DNA of 64,000 bases from Lepus europaeus (lineage: Eukaryota; Chordata; Mammalia; Lagomorpha; Leporidae), in NCBI RefSeq assembly GCF_033115175.1, contig NC_084836.1, positions 69,487,297 through 69,551,296 on the forward strand, in the 5' to 3' direction. Below are positions 42,602-47,148 of the stretch, in pieces (the stretch's first letter is position 1; each line of letters begins with the position of its first letter). The notes under the pieces are model-generated. The model was not told the DNA's origin. It searched no databases and saw nothing but the letters and a program-made list of their open reading frames with translations. Position numbers and translations under genes: made by a program.

Positions 42602-45600
42602 AGATTTATTTAATTTATTTGAAAGGCAGAGTTAGAGAGGAAGAGATAACATAGAGATCTTCCATCTACTGGTTAACTCCCCAAATGGCTGCAACAGCCA
42701 GGGCTAGGCCAGGCCAAAGCCAAGAGCGAGGCACTCCATCCTGGTCTTTCACATTGGTTGCAGGACCCAAGTATTTTGTCATGTGCTGCCTTCCCAGTCA
42801 CATTTGCAAGAAGCTGGATGAGAAGTGGAGTAACCAGGACTCAAACTGGCAGTCTCAAAGGATGGCAGCATCACAGCTGTGGTTTACCCTCTGTGCCACG
42901 ACACCAGCCACTAGATAATATTTTTGAGTATAAACCTCTCCATGTCCAAAATTCTCATGTCATAAAAGTTTCAATATTTTTTCTAATTATTTATAAAAGC
43001 ACATGAACATAGTATATCTAGGCTTCTGAAAAAAATGACGTAGATTCAACTATTAACTTTTTTTCTGCCATTTATGGCTGTATAATAATTTAACATAGTT
43101 TTTTACTGGCGTCTTGACTTTACAGTTTTAGACATTGGCTAATTTCTTGATGTTTTAAAGATGTTTTAAAGAGTTAGCTCTGTTAAGCATACTGAATAGT
43201 TTTTCCTGTCCTCCTGGTATTTTTTCTGCTTCAGATATTATCAATTATAAGGTTCCCATTATTTTAGTATCACTTTGAAACATTTTCAGTTAAGCTAGGC
43301 CATGTCATCATTTCTAAGGTACATTTCAGTATTTACCTTATTACAGTATTACCTTATTTAGAGCTGTGACTCACAGAACAGTGTGATTAGTTTGTTTTTT
43401 GTTTTGTGGTTTTTTTTGTTGTTGTTGTTTTGTTTTGTTTTGGTGGGGATTTTATCTGCCACACTGCCAGTGGCCAGAATATCTTATCTATCTATGCAGC
43501 TGAATGGTTGTGTTCCTGGAACTTCGCTTTACCATCATCCTGGAGGTTTTCTTTATTCTTTATTGGATTCTCATTTCTTCTCACTTTTGGTAGGTCATTT
43601 ATTCCAGAGCTTCCCAAATAAATGTGCATGAGAAATAAATTTTTTATGTTTTCATTTGTAAGATGTTTTCCGTTCTTGCATTCTCTCAGTAGTTTATCTC
43701 TGCATAGAATTCTGTAGTCACAATGATTTTCCTGGGGCTGGCATTCTGGCATTGCAGGTTAAGTTGCCAGTTGGGATACTTGCATCCCATATCAGAGTGC
43801 TGGTTCAACTCCTGACTACTCTGCTTCCTATCCAGTTCCTGAGAGACACTGGATGATGGCTTCTTGCCACCTTCATGGGAGACCCAAGTGCAGTCCAGTC
43901 CTGGCTCCTGGCTTCAACCTGGCTCAGGCCCTATTGTTGGGCTCATTTGGGAAATGAACCAGCAGATGGAAGTTATCTCCCCTGCCCCCATCGCTCTGGC
44001 TTTCAAATAAATAATTTTTTTTAGAAAGAGTACAGGAACTAGTTTTTCTTCAGATGTTGTTCGACTATCTTTCCTCATTTAAATATACTCTGAAATATAG
44101 CGGTTATTTCTTATTTTTACCCTTTTATTTATTTATTAGATCAAAAGAGAGATCTTCCATCTACTGGTTCATTCCCCAAATGGCCACAACCATTTGGGCC
44201 AGGCCAAAGCCAGGAGCCAGAAGCTTCCTCTCGGTCTCCCAGGTCGGTGCAGGGGCCCCAGTACTTGGGCCACCCTCTGCTGCTTTCCCAGGTGCATTTA
44301 GCAGGAAGCTGGCTCAGCTGGGACTAGAACTGGCACGCATATGGGATGCTACCTGCTGCGCCACAGCACCAGCCCCAACACAGATTTCTTAACTGTGAGG
44401 CTAAACATCCCCCACCCCTCTGTTAACTATATTTTATTTTCGAGCCTGAGAGAGCATGTGTGTTCATCTTTTGAAGGAACTGCCAGATTGTTTGCTACAG
44501 CAGCTGCATCATTTTCCATTGTCATAAGTATAATTTTGAAATAATCTGTTTCCTCTAAGGATAATGACGACTTGAGAGTGAGTTGCCCAGTGCCTGCAGA
44601 GGATGAGCAGACAGACTGCACTCCTGCCCAGCAGCTCAGTATGAATCCCAGTCCTCCGAGTACAGCTGAGCCTCCTGTGTTAAGGTAGAAGTTTCCATTT
44701 AGAAGATCTTCCATACCAAACTGCTTTTTTTCTGATCAGTTGTTCAACTGTTCTATGTGCTATATGAAGTCTAAAGTCATTCTTTTTTTTCCCCTTAGCA
44801 CAACTCAGCAAGAAAAGGATCTAATAGAAGACTCCACTGTTCAGAAGGATGTTGTCAACCAGACAAATATACCAGGTTCTTCCCCAAGTACTGCAAAGCC
44901 ATCCAGGGCAAATGCTTCTTCACCTTGTAGCAGTAACATAAATTCAGCTGTCACTGTGGCTCTACAGGTAACTTGGAAGATTTTATATGGGGGGGGGGGG
45001 GGAATAAATATATGTAAAGTTTTATGTGAATATATTAGAAATAGATGAATTAGTAAAAAAAAAGATTTTCTTACATGACATTGTGCTAGGTTTTGGGGTT
45101 TTTTTTTTTTGTTTGTTTGTTTGGTTTGGTTTGGTTTATTTGAAAGGCAGAGATATAGAGAGAGGGAAAGAAAGATTTTCCATCCATCAATTCACTCCCC
45201 AATTGGCTGCAACGGCCAGAACAGGCCAGGACAAAACCAGGAGCCAGGAAGCAGGAGCTTCTTCTAGGACTCCCATGTAGGTGACAGGTGCCCAAAGACT
45301 TGGGTCATCTGCTTCTTTCCCATGTGCATTAGCAGGGAGCTGGATTGGAAGTGGAGCAGCCAGGACTCCAGCCAGCACCCACATGGGATGCTGGCACTGC
45401 AGAAGGCAGCTTAACCCCTGGCACAGCGCTGGCCTCTTGCTGGTTCATTTATATGGAAGTAGGCCAAATGAGGCTACTTGCAATAGAAAGACACTAAAGT
45501 TTCAGTCACTGCAAGAACATGGGACATTTTAATGTGTTTCTCTCTCTCTCTTTTTTTTTTTTTTTTTTTTCCTGATTGTCTTATGGTAAGTGAAGAGTCT

Positions 45601-47148
45601 TTCTTATCTAAGTTATGAGGATTTTTTTTTTTTTTTTTTTTTTTTTTTGACAGGCAGAGTGGATAGTGAGAGAGAGAGACAGAGAGAAAGGTCTTCCTTT
45701 TTGCCGTTGGTTCACCCTCCAATGGCCACTGCGGCCGCGCTGATCCGATGGCAGGAGCCAGGTGCTTCTCCTGGTCTCCCATGCAGGTGCAGGGCCCAAG
45801 CACTTGGGCCATCCTCCACTGCCTTCCCGGGCCATAGCAGAGAGCTAGCCTGGAAGAGGGGCATCCGGGATAGAATCCAGCGCCCCAACCGGGACTAGAA
45901 CCCGGTGTGCCAGCGCTGCAGGTGGAGGATTAGCCTGTTAAGCCACGGTGCCGGCTGGTTATGATGAATTTATCATTTTTGAACTAGTATGAAGAGATTT
46001 CAAGCTTCTTCAGATTATTTTTGCTACATGTGTGACACTTAGCAAACCTTTGAAACCCATTAGTGGCCTCACCCACTAGTATTCAAGTTACAGTATTTCA
46101 TAATTTTATCATTGAGAAAACCCAGGATTAAAAAATACACAAAATTTACCTGTAATACTTTGATTTGATTATGTAAATAGTTGCATTTTACTAGAACTGT
46201 TTATAGGTTCAGAACATTTTGTCTTCTGTAGTAATGCCAGTTGGTAATGGAATAGCAGCTATCGTTTGAGTGTCAGTTATATGCTGGGGCCATTGTTAAA
46301 GACTTTATGTGCTTTTTTCTTAAACCCTTTTTACTTATTTTTCAATTGAGTTAGCTAGGACTTTTGTTTACTCTTCTGTTAATATTTAATTGGTTTCCAG
46401 CTGCCCTTCAGAGATTCTTATGTATTCCCTTCCAGGATTTATAACAAGGGAGGAGAAAATGGAACTATTATTTCTTCATACGGATAGACCACTATTAATT
46501 TAATCTGTTCTTCCTTGTTATGCATTTAGGTTGTTTCCCGTTCTTTAATTACTGTAAACAATACTGACATGAATATCCTTCAGATAAATTCCTTCAGTAA
46601 CAATAATGTATCATAAATAAGTTGCTTTTTGTTATTTTCAAAAATGTGTTATTTAAAAGATTCCACCAGTACACTTTGAGAGCCGTGTACATTGAGAGTG
46701 CCTGTGCCCTTTACTGGAAGATAACTTGGGCTTTTCTTGTGGTTACATGATTGTTTTATACTTTTTTATTTCAAGAATGTATAACATAAGTTTTTTAATT
46801 GCTTCAAAGGAACCCCGAAAATTAAGTTATGCTGAAGTGTGCCAGAAGCCCCCTAAAGAGCCATCTCCAGTTCTTGTGCAGCCACTACGGGAACTTCGCT
46901 CCAATGTGGTATCTCCCACCAAAAATGAAGAGAATGGAGCTCCTGAGAAGTCTGTTGAGAAAGCACATGAAAAACCAGAAGCGAGGGCTAGTAAGGATTA
47001 TTCTGGCTTCCGAGGCAATACCATTCCCAGGGGAACAGCTGGAAAAATCAGGGAACAGAGACGCCAGTTTAGCCATAGGGCTATACCTCAGGGAGTGACT
47101 CGACGTAATGGTAAAGAGCAATATGTGCCACCCAGATCACCAAAGTAA
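2770..47148 (+). CDS. LARP4: LARP4, La-related protein 4 (15 of 16 coding exons, joined)
   Basis: LARP4 is a cytoplasmic RNA-binding protein that binds poly(A), PABPC1 and RACK1 and protects mRNA poly(A) tails (known for the human protein). Fifteen exons lie in order on the + strand, each with AG/GT borders, and joining them leaves one frame open for 719 codons, ending in TAA at 47146-47148. With the roughly six residues of the missing first exon this makes about 725 residues, against 724 in human as I recall it. Domains in order: PAM2w motif ([11 protein letters not shown], about residues 16-26), La motif (about 111-200), RRM (about 201-275), PABP/RACK1-interacting region, then a Ser/Pro-rich tail ending VPPRSPK. 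Identity rests on residue-level agreement across all exons; LARP4B is excluded because the sequence follows LARP4 throughout. Introns carry most of the SINEs of the window. Confidence 0.97.
3375..3670 (+). repeat. CSINE, one-box, with target duplication
   Basis: Flanked by the 14 bp direct repeat AAATTAGCCTACTA at 3361-3374 and 3671-3684. Tail AATAAATAAAATATTTTTTA. Confidence 0.92.
3926..4251 (-). repeat. CSINE, two-box, with target duplication
   Basis: GGAAATGATTCTT occurs at 3913-3925 and 4252-4264. T run then TTTTTTGACAGAGTGGACAG. Confidence 0.94.
4400..4555 (+). CDS. LARP4: LARP4 coding exon 3
   Basis: About residues 56-108, including [16 protein letters not shown] and [16 protein letters not shown]. 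This is the acidic linker between the PAM2w motif and the La motif. Acceptor TACAG|G, donor G|GTAAAC. Phase 1 at both ends, length 156. Confidence 0.96.
4818..5029 (+). repeat. CSINE, one-box, 3'-truncated
   Basis: Starts GGGGCCGGTGCTGTGGCTCA and stops at GGATCGGCGCAG without a tail, abutting the antisense copy that follows. Confidence 0.88.
5030..5269 (-). repeat. CSINE, truncated at both ends
   Basis: Antisense body (GCTGGGCCAGTACAAAGCCA) lacking the T-rich tail; forms a tail-to-tail inverted pair with the copy before it. Confidence 0.8.
5287..5588 (-). repeat. CSINE, one-box
   Basis: From TTTTTTTAAGATTTGTTTTA to GCGCCATAATACCACCCC. Confidence 0.87.
5733..6052 (-). repeat. CSINE, one-box, with target duplication
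   Basis: CTATTAATGC at 5723-5732 and 6053-6062 brackets the copy. Confidence 0.92.
6425..6750 (+). repeat. CSINE, one-box, full length
   Basis: GGGCCAGCGTCATGG head to AAATAAATAAATAG plus A-run tail. Confidence 0.92.
6751..8227. other. LARP4 introns 3 and 4 around exon 4
   Basis: Only exon 4 (7109-7184) is coding. The part from about 7800 to 8210 reads like an old interspersed repeat (TTGATTGTATGCTGAATATA), which I cannot name with confidence. Confidence 0.5.
7109..7184 (+). CDS. LARP4: LARP4 coding exon 4 (start of La motif)
   Basis: About residues 108-133, reading [19 protein letters not shown] and then EFCFSR. This opens the winged-helix La motif. Acceptor ATCAG|AG, donor CG|GTACAT. The codon across the incoming junction reads GAG (Glu), where human has Gly as far as I recall. 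Confidence 0.95.
8228..8490 (-). repeat. CSINE, old
   Basis: Diverged antisense copy; ATTTTTATTTATTTGAAAAA and CTGCTAGGCTAAAAAC mark its ends. Confidence 0.7.
8585..8866 (-). repeat. CSINE, old
   Basis: TTTCATTTATTTGAAAGGCA to CTACTGTGCTGGAACACCT; first of two tandem antisense copies. Confidence 0.75.
8878..9188 (-). repeat. CSINE, old
   Basis: Follows the previous copy by 11 bp; contains CCAGGACTTGGCCAGGCCAA. Confidence 0.75.
9189..10385. other. LARP4 intron 4, nothing recognised
   Basis: Unique-looking sequence of balanced composition; possibly the other side of an old repeat split by the three antisense CSINEs before it. Confidence 0.5.
10386..10716 (-). repeat. CSINE, two-box, with short target duplication
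   Basis: Tail of TTTG units, end GCCACGGCGCCGGCC. GCAGTTTT repeats at 10382-10389 and 10721-10728. Confidence 0.92.
10785..11091 (-). repeat. CSINE, one-box
   Basis: TTTTTATTTTTATTTTTAGA to GTGCCACAGTGCTGGTG. Confidence 0.88.
11138..11298 (-). repeat. CSINE fragment, old
   Basis: Only the head half is left, from CAGGTCTCCCACATGAGTGC to ACTAGGCCAAACAG. Confidence 0.65.
11317..11635 (-). repeat. CSINE, two-box, with target duplication
   Basis: Flanked by GCAAAGACTTATTTTTAG (11299-11316) and GCAAAGACTTTTATTTAG (11640-11657), 18 bp with two differences. Confidence 0.92.
12230..12366 (+). CDS. LARP4: LARP4 coding exon 5 (La motif core)
   Basis: About residues 133-179: [20 protein letters not shown], then [16 protein letters not shown] and LILEVLR. 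It carries the conserved core of the La motif. LARP4-type proteins have Met here (SQMDSDQ) where genuine La has other residues. Acceptor TTTCAG|A after a long T run, donor T|GTATGT. Confidence 0.97.
12628..12893 (-). repeat. CSINE, old
   Basis: TTATTTGAAAGGCAGCAATA and GCTGTGCTAAATGCCCACC mark a diverged antisense copy. Confidence 0.75.
13114..13232 (+). repeat. CSINE head fragment, old
   Basis: GGGGTAGGCCTTATGGCACA to CAGCTTCCTGCTGAAAATG; cut by the next insertion. Confidence 0.7.
13246..13560 (+). repeat. CSINE, one-box, with target duplication
   Basis: AAAATGAATTGCA (13233-13245) and AAAATGAGTTGCA (13561-13573) flank it. Confidence 0.9.
14189..14292 (+). CDS. LARP4: LARP4 coding exon 6 (La motif end, RRM start)
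   Basis: About residues 179-213: [20 protein letters not shown], then [15 protein letters not shown]. The CIVILREIP strand is the first strand (RNP2 position) of the RRM. Acceptor TTTTCAG, donor GAG|GTAAGT; ends in phase 0. Confidence 0.97.
14463..14789 (+). repeat. CSINE, one-box, with target duplication
   Basis: Tail of ATAA units plus an A run; CAGTATAGT at 14451-14459 and 14794-14802. Confidence 0.92.
15000..15337 (-). repeat. CSINE, one-box
   Basis: TTTG-unit tail, then TTAAGACTTATTTATTTGAA; ends CTACAACACCGGCCCC. Confidence 0.9.
15345..15694 (-). repeat. CSINE, one-box
   Basis: Second antisense copy in tandem, ending CTACACCACAGCACCAGCCC. Confidence 0.9.
16043..16345 (+). repeat. CSINE, 5'-damaged
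   Basis: GGACTGGTATTGGATACCAC to four ATAA units; part of the head is deleted. Confidence 0.85.
16362..16905 (+). mobile_element. MIR split by a young CSINE
   Basis: Sense MIR from TTTGAATTCCAGCATTTTAA and CTTAACCTCTTTTTATTTCT to the CSINE at 16513; the end, CAGAGCAGTATCTGGCATAC, resumes after 16873. The CSINE carries a 15 bp target duplication made from MIR sequence. Confidence 0.7.
16513..16858 (+). repeat. CSINE, two-box, young, perfect target duplication
   Basis: AGAATTACATAAGTT is identical at 16498-16512 and 16859-16873. Body near the two-box consensus, A-rich tail intact. Confidence 0.95.
16908..17036 (+). repeat. CSINE, 5'-truncated
   Basis: Only the last third: TTTTGGGGAGTGAACCCAGT to CAAATAAATAATCTTAAG. 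Confidence 0.75.
17043..17418 (+). repeat. CSINE, one-box, with expanded CT tract
   Basis: Head GGGCTAGCACTGTGGCATAG; the pyrimidine tract of the 3' part is expanded to about 90 bp. Confidence 0.9.
17288..17376 (+). repeat. CT-rich microsatellite
   Basis: Imperfect CTCTCT/CCCTCC run inside the preceding CSINE. Confidence 0.85.
17438..17946 (-). repeat. CSINE split by a later CSINE
   Basis: Tail at 17438-17460 and remainder at 17813-17946. The body between ACAGAGAG and GGACTAGAACC is deleted, joining tail directly to head. Confidence 0.8.
17463..17812 (+). repeat. CSINE, two-box, inserted in another CSINE
   Basis: Target duplications AAAGATTTTATTTA (17447-17460) and AAAGATTTATTTA (17813-17825) come from the tail of the antisense host copy. 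Confidence 0.93.
17947..18388. other. LARP4 intron 6, nothing recognised
   Basis: AT-rich, no repeat or frame recognised. Confidence 0.55.
18389..18764 (-). repeat. CSINE, two-box
   Basis: Long T run, TTTTGACAGGCAGAGTGG; TAGAGTT at 18385-18391 and 18765-18771. Confidence 0.93.
19083..19587 (+). mobile_element. Chimeric CSINE carrying transduced flank
   Basis: One insertion bracketed by the 12 bp direct repeat AGAACATAATCT (19071-19082 and 19588-19599). It holds three parts: the head of a two-box CSINE (19083-19177), 68 bp of non-SINE DNA (19178-19245) that matches 25330-25397, and a complete one-box CSINE with A tail (19246-19587) that matches the CSINE at 25398. The direct repeats show that all three entered together. 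Confidence 0.88.
19753..19863 (+). CDS. LARP4: LARP4 coding exon 7 (RRM)
   Basis: About residues 214-250: [19 protein letters not shown], then [24 protein letters not shown] occupies the RNP1-like strand; it lacks the classical aromatic RNP1 signature, as is usual in LARP4. Acceptor TTTTTTAG, donor CAG|GTGAGA, phase 0 at both ends. Confidence 0.97.
19960..20557. other. Unclassified GC-richer block before the L1
   Basis: About 600 bp clearly richer in G and C than the flanking intron, ending exactly where L1 ORF2 text begins. It has a TTCCCACCTTAAGGTGG hairpin near 20477-20493. It may be part of the retroelement insertion; no family recognised. Confidence 0.5.
20558..22140 (+). mobile_element. 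L1 fragment, ORF2 reverse-transcriptase region, part 1
   Basis: 5'-truncated LINE-1 in the sense orientation. A frame at 21410-21829 reads [20 protein letters not shown] and later [12 protein letters not shown], the RT motifs of L1 ORF2p; the catalytic FADD is FADG here. Multiple stops and frameshifts lie upstream. Interrupted at its 3' end by the VDAC1 pseudogene. Confidence 0.9.
22141..23821 (+). pseudogene. VDAC1 processed pseudogene
   Basis: A spliced, full-length copy of VDAC1 mRNA (mitochondrial outer-membrane porin). The start codon equivalent is GTG at 22213-22215; translated pieces include [43 protein letters not shown] and SLAWTAGN; the stop equivalent is TAA at 23015-23017. There are several frameshifts and stops and a deletion near residue 20. 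VNKK/ETAV points to VDAC1 rather than VDAC2 or VDAC3. About 790 bp of 3' UTR follows, ending with AATAAA signals and a short A run. It sits inside the ORF2 region of an L1, which resumes at about 23822. A clear target-site duplication is not visible; CATTACA/TGCTACA may be a decayed one. Confidence 0.9.
23822..24271 (+). mobile_element. L1 fragment, part 2
   Basis: Continuation of the same L1 beyond the VDAC1 retrocopy: AAAACAGCATGATACTGGCA is the usual ORF2 text after the insertion point. Interrupted again at 24272 by a truncated CSINE. Confidence 0.85.
24272..24425 (+). repeat. CSINE head, truncated, in L1
   Basis: GGGGCCAGTGTTGTGGCCTA to GATGACCCGGGTGCGTC; no tail. Confidence 0.82.
24426..24787 (+). 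mobile_element. L1 fragment, part 3 (ORF2 3' end)
   Basis: Final part of the ORF2 region, with the familiar text of the C terminus (GGAATATTTTATTCAGCTAT, TGAGTGAAATAAGCCAGAC). Contains a short GT/CA-rich stretch near 24640-24680. Ends at a CSINE fragment; no L1 poly(A) tail is visible. Confidence 0.85.
24788..24990 (+). repeat. CSINE, 5'-truncated
   Basis: CTGCCACCCACATAGGAGAC to AAATAAAATCTTTAAAAAAT. Confidence 0.82.
25037..25283 (-). repeat. CSINE, old
   Basis: TTTTTTAAGATTTATTTATT start; ends CCTGCTATGTTATGAC with an internal deletion. Confidence 0.78.
25398..25722 (+). repeat. CSINE, one-box; parent-like copy of the chimera at 19083
   Basis: Flanked by related target repeats (AGAGAAATAATATT before, AGAGAATGCAATAATATT after). 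Its 68 bp 5' flank (25330-25397) is the DNA found inside the chimeric insertion. Confidence 0.9.
25793..26086 (-). repeat. CSINE, one-box
   Basis: TTTTTAAGATTTATTTTATT to CTATGCCGCAATACTGCCC; first of three antisense copies in a row. Confidence 0.86.
26094..26414 (-). repeat. CSINE, one-box
   Basis: TTTAAAGATTTATTCATTTA to CATCACAACTCTGGCCC. Confidence 0.86.
26432..26707 (-). repeat. CSINE, one-box
   Basis: T-rich tail, ends ACACCACAATGCTGAC and runs into a CA microsatellite at 26704-26730. Confidence 0.85.
27012..27065 (+). CDS. LARP4: LARP4 coding exon 8 (RRM, 54 nt)
   Basis: Eighteen codons, about residues 251-268: [18 protein letters not shown]. Too short to be found except through its neighbours' frame. 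It forms helix 2 and the following turn of the RRM. Acceptor AACAG|G, donor ATG|GTAAGA, phase 0 at both ends, so skipping it would keep frame but break the RRM. Confidence 0.96.
27066..27689. other. LARP4 intron 8, start, nothing recognised
   Basis: AT-rich DNA following exon 8; no element named. Confidence 0.55.
27690..27895 (-). mobile_element. MIR element
   Basis: Antisense MIR: GTTAGGCATTTCACATGACT, ATGAGTTAGGTACCCGTTTC and GTCACATACAGCTAGTAAGT are core-SINE landmarks. Confidence 0.8.
27896..27998 (-). mobile_element. Second MIR fragment
   Basis: A further antisense MIR-like piece starts TTAGCATTTATTAAGGGCAA and continues AGCTCATAATCACTGTGAAA, head to tail with the preceding one. Confidence 0.5.
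28409..28751 (-). repeat. CSINE, two-box, young
   Basis: About 28 T, then GACAGGCAGAGTGGTTAGTG; ends GCCACGGCGCCGGCC. Close to consensus. Confidence 0.94.
28763..29005 (-). repeat. CSINE, old, head lost
   Basis: TTATGTATTTATTTGAGAGT to GAACAGCCAAGTCTGG. Confidence 0.75.
29485..30320 (-). mobile_element. Old L1 (L1M type), 3' end
   Basis: Reverse complement of the 3' end of a mammalian-wide L1: phrases such as ATGCAGTATTTGTCTGTGTT, GTGTCCTCCAGGTTCATCCA and CTATTGTGAATAATGCTGCA. Heavily mutated, no long frame. It lies in LARP4 intron 8. Confidence 0.85.
30514..30726 (+). CDS. LARP4: LARP4 coding exon 9 (RRM end, PABP-interacting region)
   Basis: About residues 269-339: [19 protein letters not shown] closes the RRM, followed by a Gln/Tyr/Pro-rich stretch ([36 protein letters not shown]). 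This region follows the RRM where PABP contact is mapped in human LARP4. Acceptor TTCTAG|G, donor CTG|GTAAGT. Confidence 0.97.
31176..31279 (+). CDS. LARP4: LARP4 coding exon 10
   Basis: About residues 340-374: [19 protein letters not shown], then [15 protein letters not shown]. Low-complexity linker with Asn/Gly/Phe. Acceptor TTCTAG|G, donor CG|GTAAGA, phase 0 in, phase 2 out. Confidence 0.97.
31675..32205 (-). mobile_element. MIR split by a CSINE
   Basis: Antisense MIR text (ATAGCCCTATGAGATAGGTA) runs to about 31800 and resumes at about 32114 (AGCCAAGAATTGAACCCAGG), with an antisense CSINE between. Confidence 0.65.
31807..32113 (-). repeat. CSINE, one-box, inside a MIR
   Basis: AAAAGATTTATTTATTTAAA to CCACATCATAATGCTGG. 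Confidence 0.88.
32437..32782 (-). repeat. CSINE, one-box
   Basis: AATTATTTATCTATTTGAAA to CAGCACCAGGCCCCCC, with a C-rich 5' end. Confidence 0.88.
32798..33109 (-). repeat. CSINE, one-box
   Basis: TTTTTTAAGATTTATTTATT to TGCCACAACGCTGGCCC. Confidence 0.88.
33111..33528 (-). repeat. CSINE split by a later CSINE
   Basis: Tail at 33111-33134 and head at 33463-33528 (CACCACAGTGCTGGCCTC) lie either side of a sense copy. Confidence 0.75.
33135..33462 (+). repeat. CSINE, two-box, nested
   Basis: GGCTGGCACTGCAGCTCATG to TGCCTGTC plus A run; host repeat on both sides. Confidence 0.9.
33648..33966 (-). repeat. CSINE, one-box
   Basis: TTTTTAATATTTATTAATTT to CATAGTCACAGCTCTGGGG. Confidence 0.82.
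34368..34713 (-). repeat. CSINE, one-box, well preserved
   Basis: 22 T then AAAGATTTATTTATTTATTT; ends CGCCACAGCACCGTCCCC. Confidence 0.92.
35087..35429 (-). repeat. CSINE, two-box, young, perfect target duplication
   Basis: TTAAACCTGATGTCTT is identical at 35071-35086 and 35430-35445 (16 bp). Confidence 0.95.
35545..35629 (+). repeat. Imperfect tandem duplication (46 bp period)
   Basis: AATTTTCATTACTAGTTAAA followed by TTWMTTTGTAACATAAA occurs at 35545-35583 and again at 35591-35629. Confidence 0.85.
35667..35983 (-). repeat. CSINE, one-box
   Basis: TTTTTTTTAAGATTTATTTT to TGCCACAACACTGGCCCC. Confidence 0.9.
35996..36406 (-). repeat. CSINE, two-box, with expanded TTTG tail
   Basis: About 80 bp of TTTG/T units before GACAGGCAGAGTGG; ends AGCCGCAGCGCCGGC. 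Confidence 0.93.
36408..36693 (-). repeat. CSINE, one-box
   Basis: TTTAAGATTTACTTGTTTAT to CACCCAAACACTGGC, with an internal deletion. Confidence 0.83.
36694..37533. other. LARP4 intron 10, nothing recognised
   Basis: Includes a stretch (about 36880-37010) with better base balance but no conserved frame. Confidence 0.5.
37550..37858 (-). repeat. CSINE, one-box, with target duplication
   Basis: GTTCAACTTAATTTTT (37534-37549) and GTTCAACATAATTTTT (37860-37875) flank it. Confidence 0.92.
37969..38181 (+). CDS. LARP4: LARP4 coding exon 11
   Basis: About residues 374-445: [20 protein letters not shown], then [20 protein letters not shown] and [10 protein letters not shown]. Ser-rich, with many differences from human as I recall it (for example PTPVV for NPTV), so this is one of the faster-evolving exons. 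Acceptor TTATAG|T, donor AG|GTAAGG. Confidence 0.96.
38213..38450 (-). repeat. CSINE, old, 30 bp after LARP4 exon 11
   Basis: AAAGCTCATTTTATTTGAAC to GGGACTCAAACCC; head lost. Confidence 0.72.
38784..38832 (+). CDS. LARP4: LARP4 coding exon 12 (49 nt, basic)
   Basis: About residues 445-461: [18 protein letters not shown] short, very basic exon. Acceptor TAAAAG|G has a poor pyrimidine tract; donor A|GTAAGT is consensus. Confirmed only by frame continuity with exons 11 and 13. Confidence 0.95.
39180..39308 (-). mobile_element. Possible old L1 fragment
   Basis: Text such as CCTAGAAGCGCAATTCTAGG and GTTGCCAAATAGTGTTCAC resembles the antisense 3' part of old L1 elements. Decayed; a CSINE follows directly. 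Confidence 0.45.
39310..39597 (-). repeat. CSINE, one-box
   Basis: GCAGAATGAGAGAGAGAGAG to GCACCACAACACTGGCCCC; part of the head deleted. Confidence 0.82.
39788..40160 (+). repeat. CSINE, two-box, with target duplication
   Basis: CCAGAATTG recurs at both ends (39780-39788 and 40162-40170); tail of AAAG units. Confidence 0.93.
40325..40669 (+). repeat. CSINE, one-box, full length
   Basis: GGGCCTGGCGCTATGGCGTA to AATAAGTAATC plus an A run. Confidence 0.92.
40670..41725. other. LARP4 intron 12, purine-rich
   Basis: Roughly 1 kb, rich in A and G on the + strand (GAGAAGAACCAAGAGAACAA and similar). It resembles an old interspersed repeat internal region; not named. Confidence 0.45.
41726..41887 (+). 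CDS. LARP4: LARP4 coding exon 13
   Basis: About residues 462-515: [20 protein letters not shown], then [20 protein letters not shown] and [12 protein letters not shown]. The [13 protein letters not shown] segment is highly conserved in LARP4/4B and lies where RACK1 binding has been mapped. Acceptor TTTTAG, donor AAG|GTAAAC, phase 0 at both ends. Confidence 0.97.
42191..42508 (+). repeat. CSINE, one-box, perfect target duplication
   Basis: TAAATAAACTCTA at 42178-42190 and 42509-42521. Confidence 0.94.
42553..42599. repeat. TA microsatellite
   Basis: Pure run of about 22 AT units, directly joined to the tail of the antisense CSINE that follows. Confidence 0.95.
42600..42912 (-). repeat. CSINE, one-box
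   Basis: TTAAGATTTATTTAATTTAT to TGCCACGACACCAGCC. Confidence 0.9.
42913..43732. other. LARP4 intron 13, nothing recognised
   Basis: AT-rich; T/G homopolymeric stretch at 43393-43445. Confidence 0.5.
43733..44024 (+). repeat. CSINE, one-box, old
   Basis: GGGGCTGGCATTCTGGCATT to TTTCAAATAAATAATTTTTT. Confidence 0.85.
44125..44376 (-). repeat. CSINE, one-box
   Basis: TTTATTTATTTATTAGATCA to TGCGCCACAGCACCAGCCCC. Confidence 0.87.
44560..44684 (+). CDS. LARP4: LARP4 coding exon 14
   Basis: About residues 516-557: [20 protein letters not shown], then [20 protein letters not shown]. Poorly conserved Ser/Pro/Glu-rich region. Acceptor CTAAG|G; donor AG|GTAGAA lacks the usual A/G at +3 to +5 pattern and is a weak site. 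Confidence 0.94.
44799..44967 (+). CDS. LARP4: LARP4 coding exon 15
   Basis: About residues 557-613: [20 protein letters not shown], then a Ser/Asn-rich run ([20 protein letters not shown]). The intron before it is only 114 nt. Acceptor CCTTAG|C after a T/C tract, donor CAG|GTAACT, followed 21 nt later by a run of 14 G. Confidence 0.96.
44989..45002 (+). repeat. G homopolymer
   Basis: Fourteen G starting 21 nt after the donor of LARP4 exon 15. Confidence 0.85.
45098..45437 (-). repeat. CSINE, one-box
   Basis: Tail of TTTG and GTTTG units; ends GGCACAGCGCTGGCC. Confidence 0.9.
45620..45956 (-). repeat. CSINE, two-box, young
   Basis: About 30 T, GACAGGCAGAGTGGATAGTG; GTTATGAGGATTT before and GTTATGATGAATTT after are the target repeats. 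Confidence 0.94.
46240..46345 (-). mobile_element. Possible MIR fragment
   Basis: AGTGTCAGTTATATGCTGGG and GTTAAAGACTTTATGTGCTT resemble antisense MIR. Low certainty. Confidence 0.4.
46495..46605 (-). mobile_element. Possible old L1 3' fragment
   Basis: ATTTAGGTTGTTTCCCGTTC and AAACAATACTGACATGAATA resemble antisense L1 3' text. Short and decayed. Confidence 0.45.
46810..47148 (+). CDS. LARP4: LARP4 terminal coding exon 16
   Basis: About residues 614-725 plus the stop: [80 protein letters not shown] and the C terminus [10 protein letters not shown]. Acceptor TCAAAG|G. An ATG exists upstream in the same frame (46726) but lies in the intron and is not a start. Confidence 0.97.
   Translation, partial: EPRKLSYAEVCQKPPKEPSPVLVQPLRELRSNVVSPTKNEENGAPEKSVEKAHEKPEARASKDYSGFRGNTIPRGTAGKIREQRRQFSHRAIPQGVTRRNGKEQYVPPRSPK

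Noticed and set aside
46726..46809. ATG upstream of the last LARP4 exon as a start codon
   Set aside because: Lies in the intron before the TCAAAG acceptor; exon 15 joins in frame at 46810.
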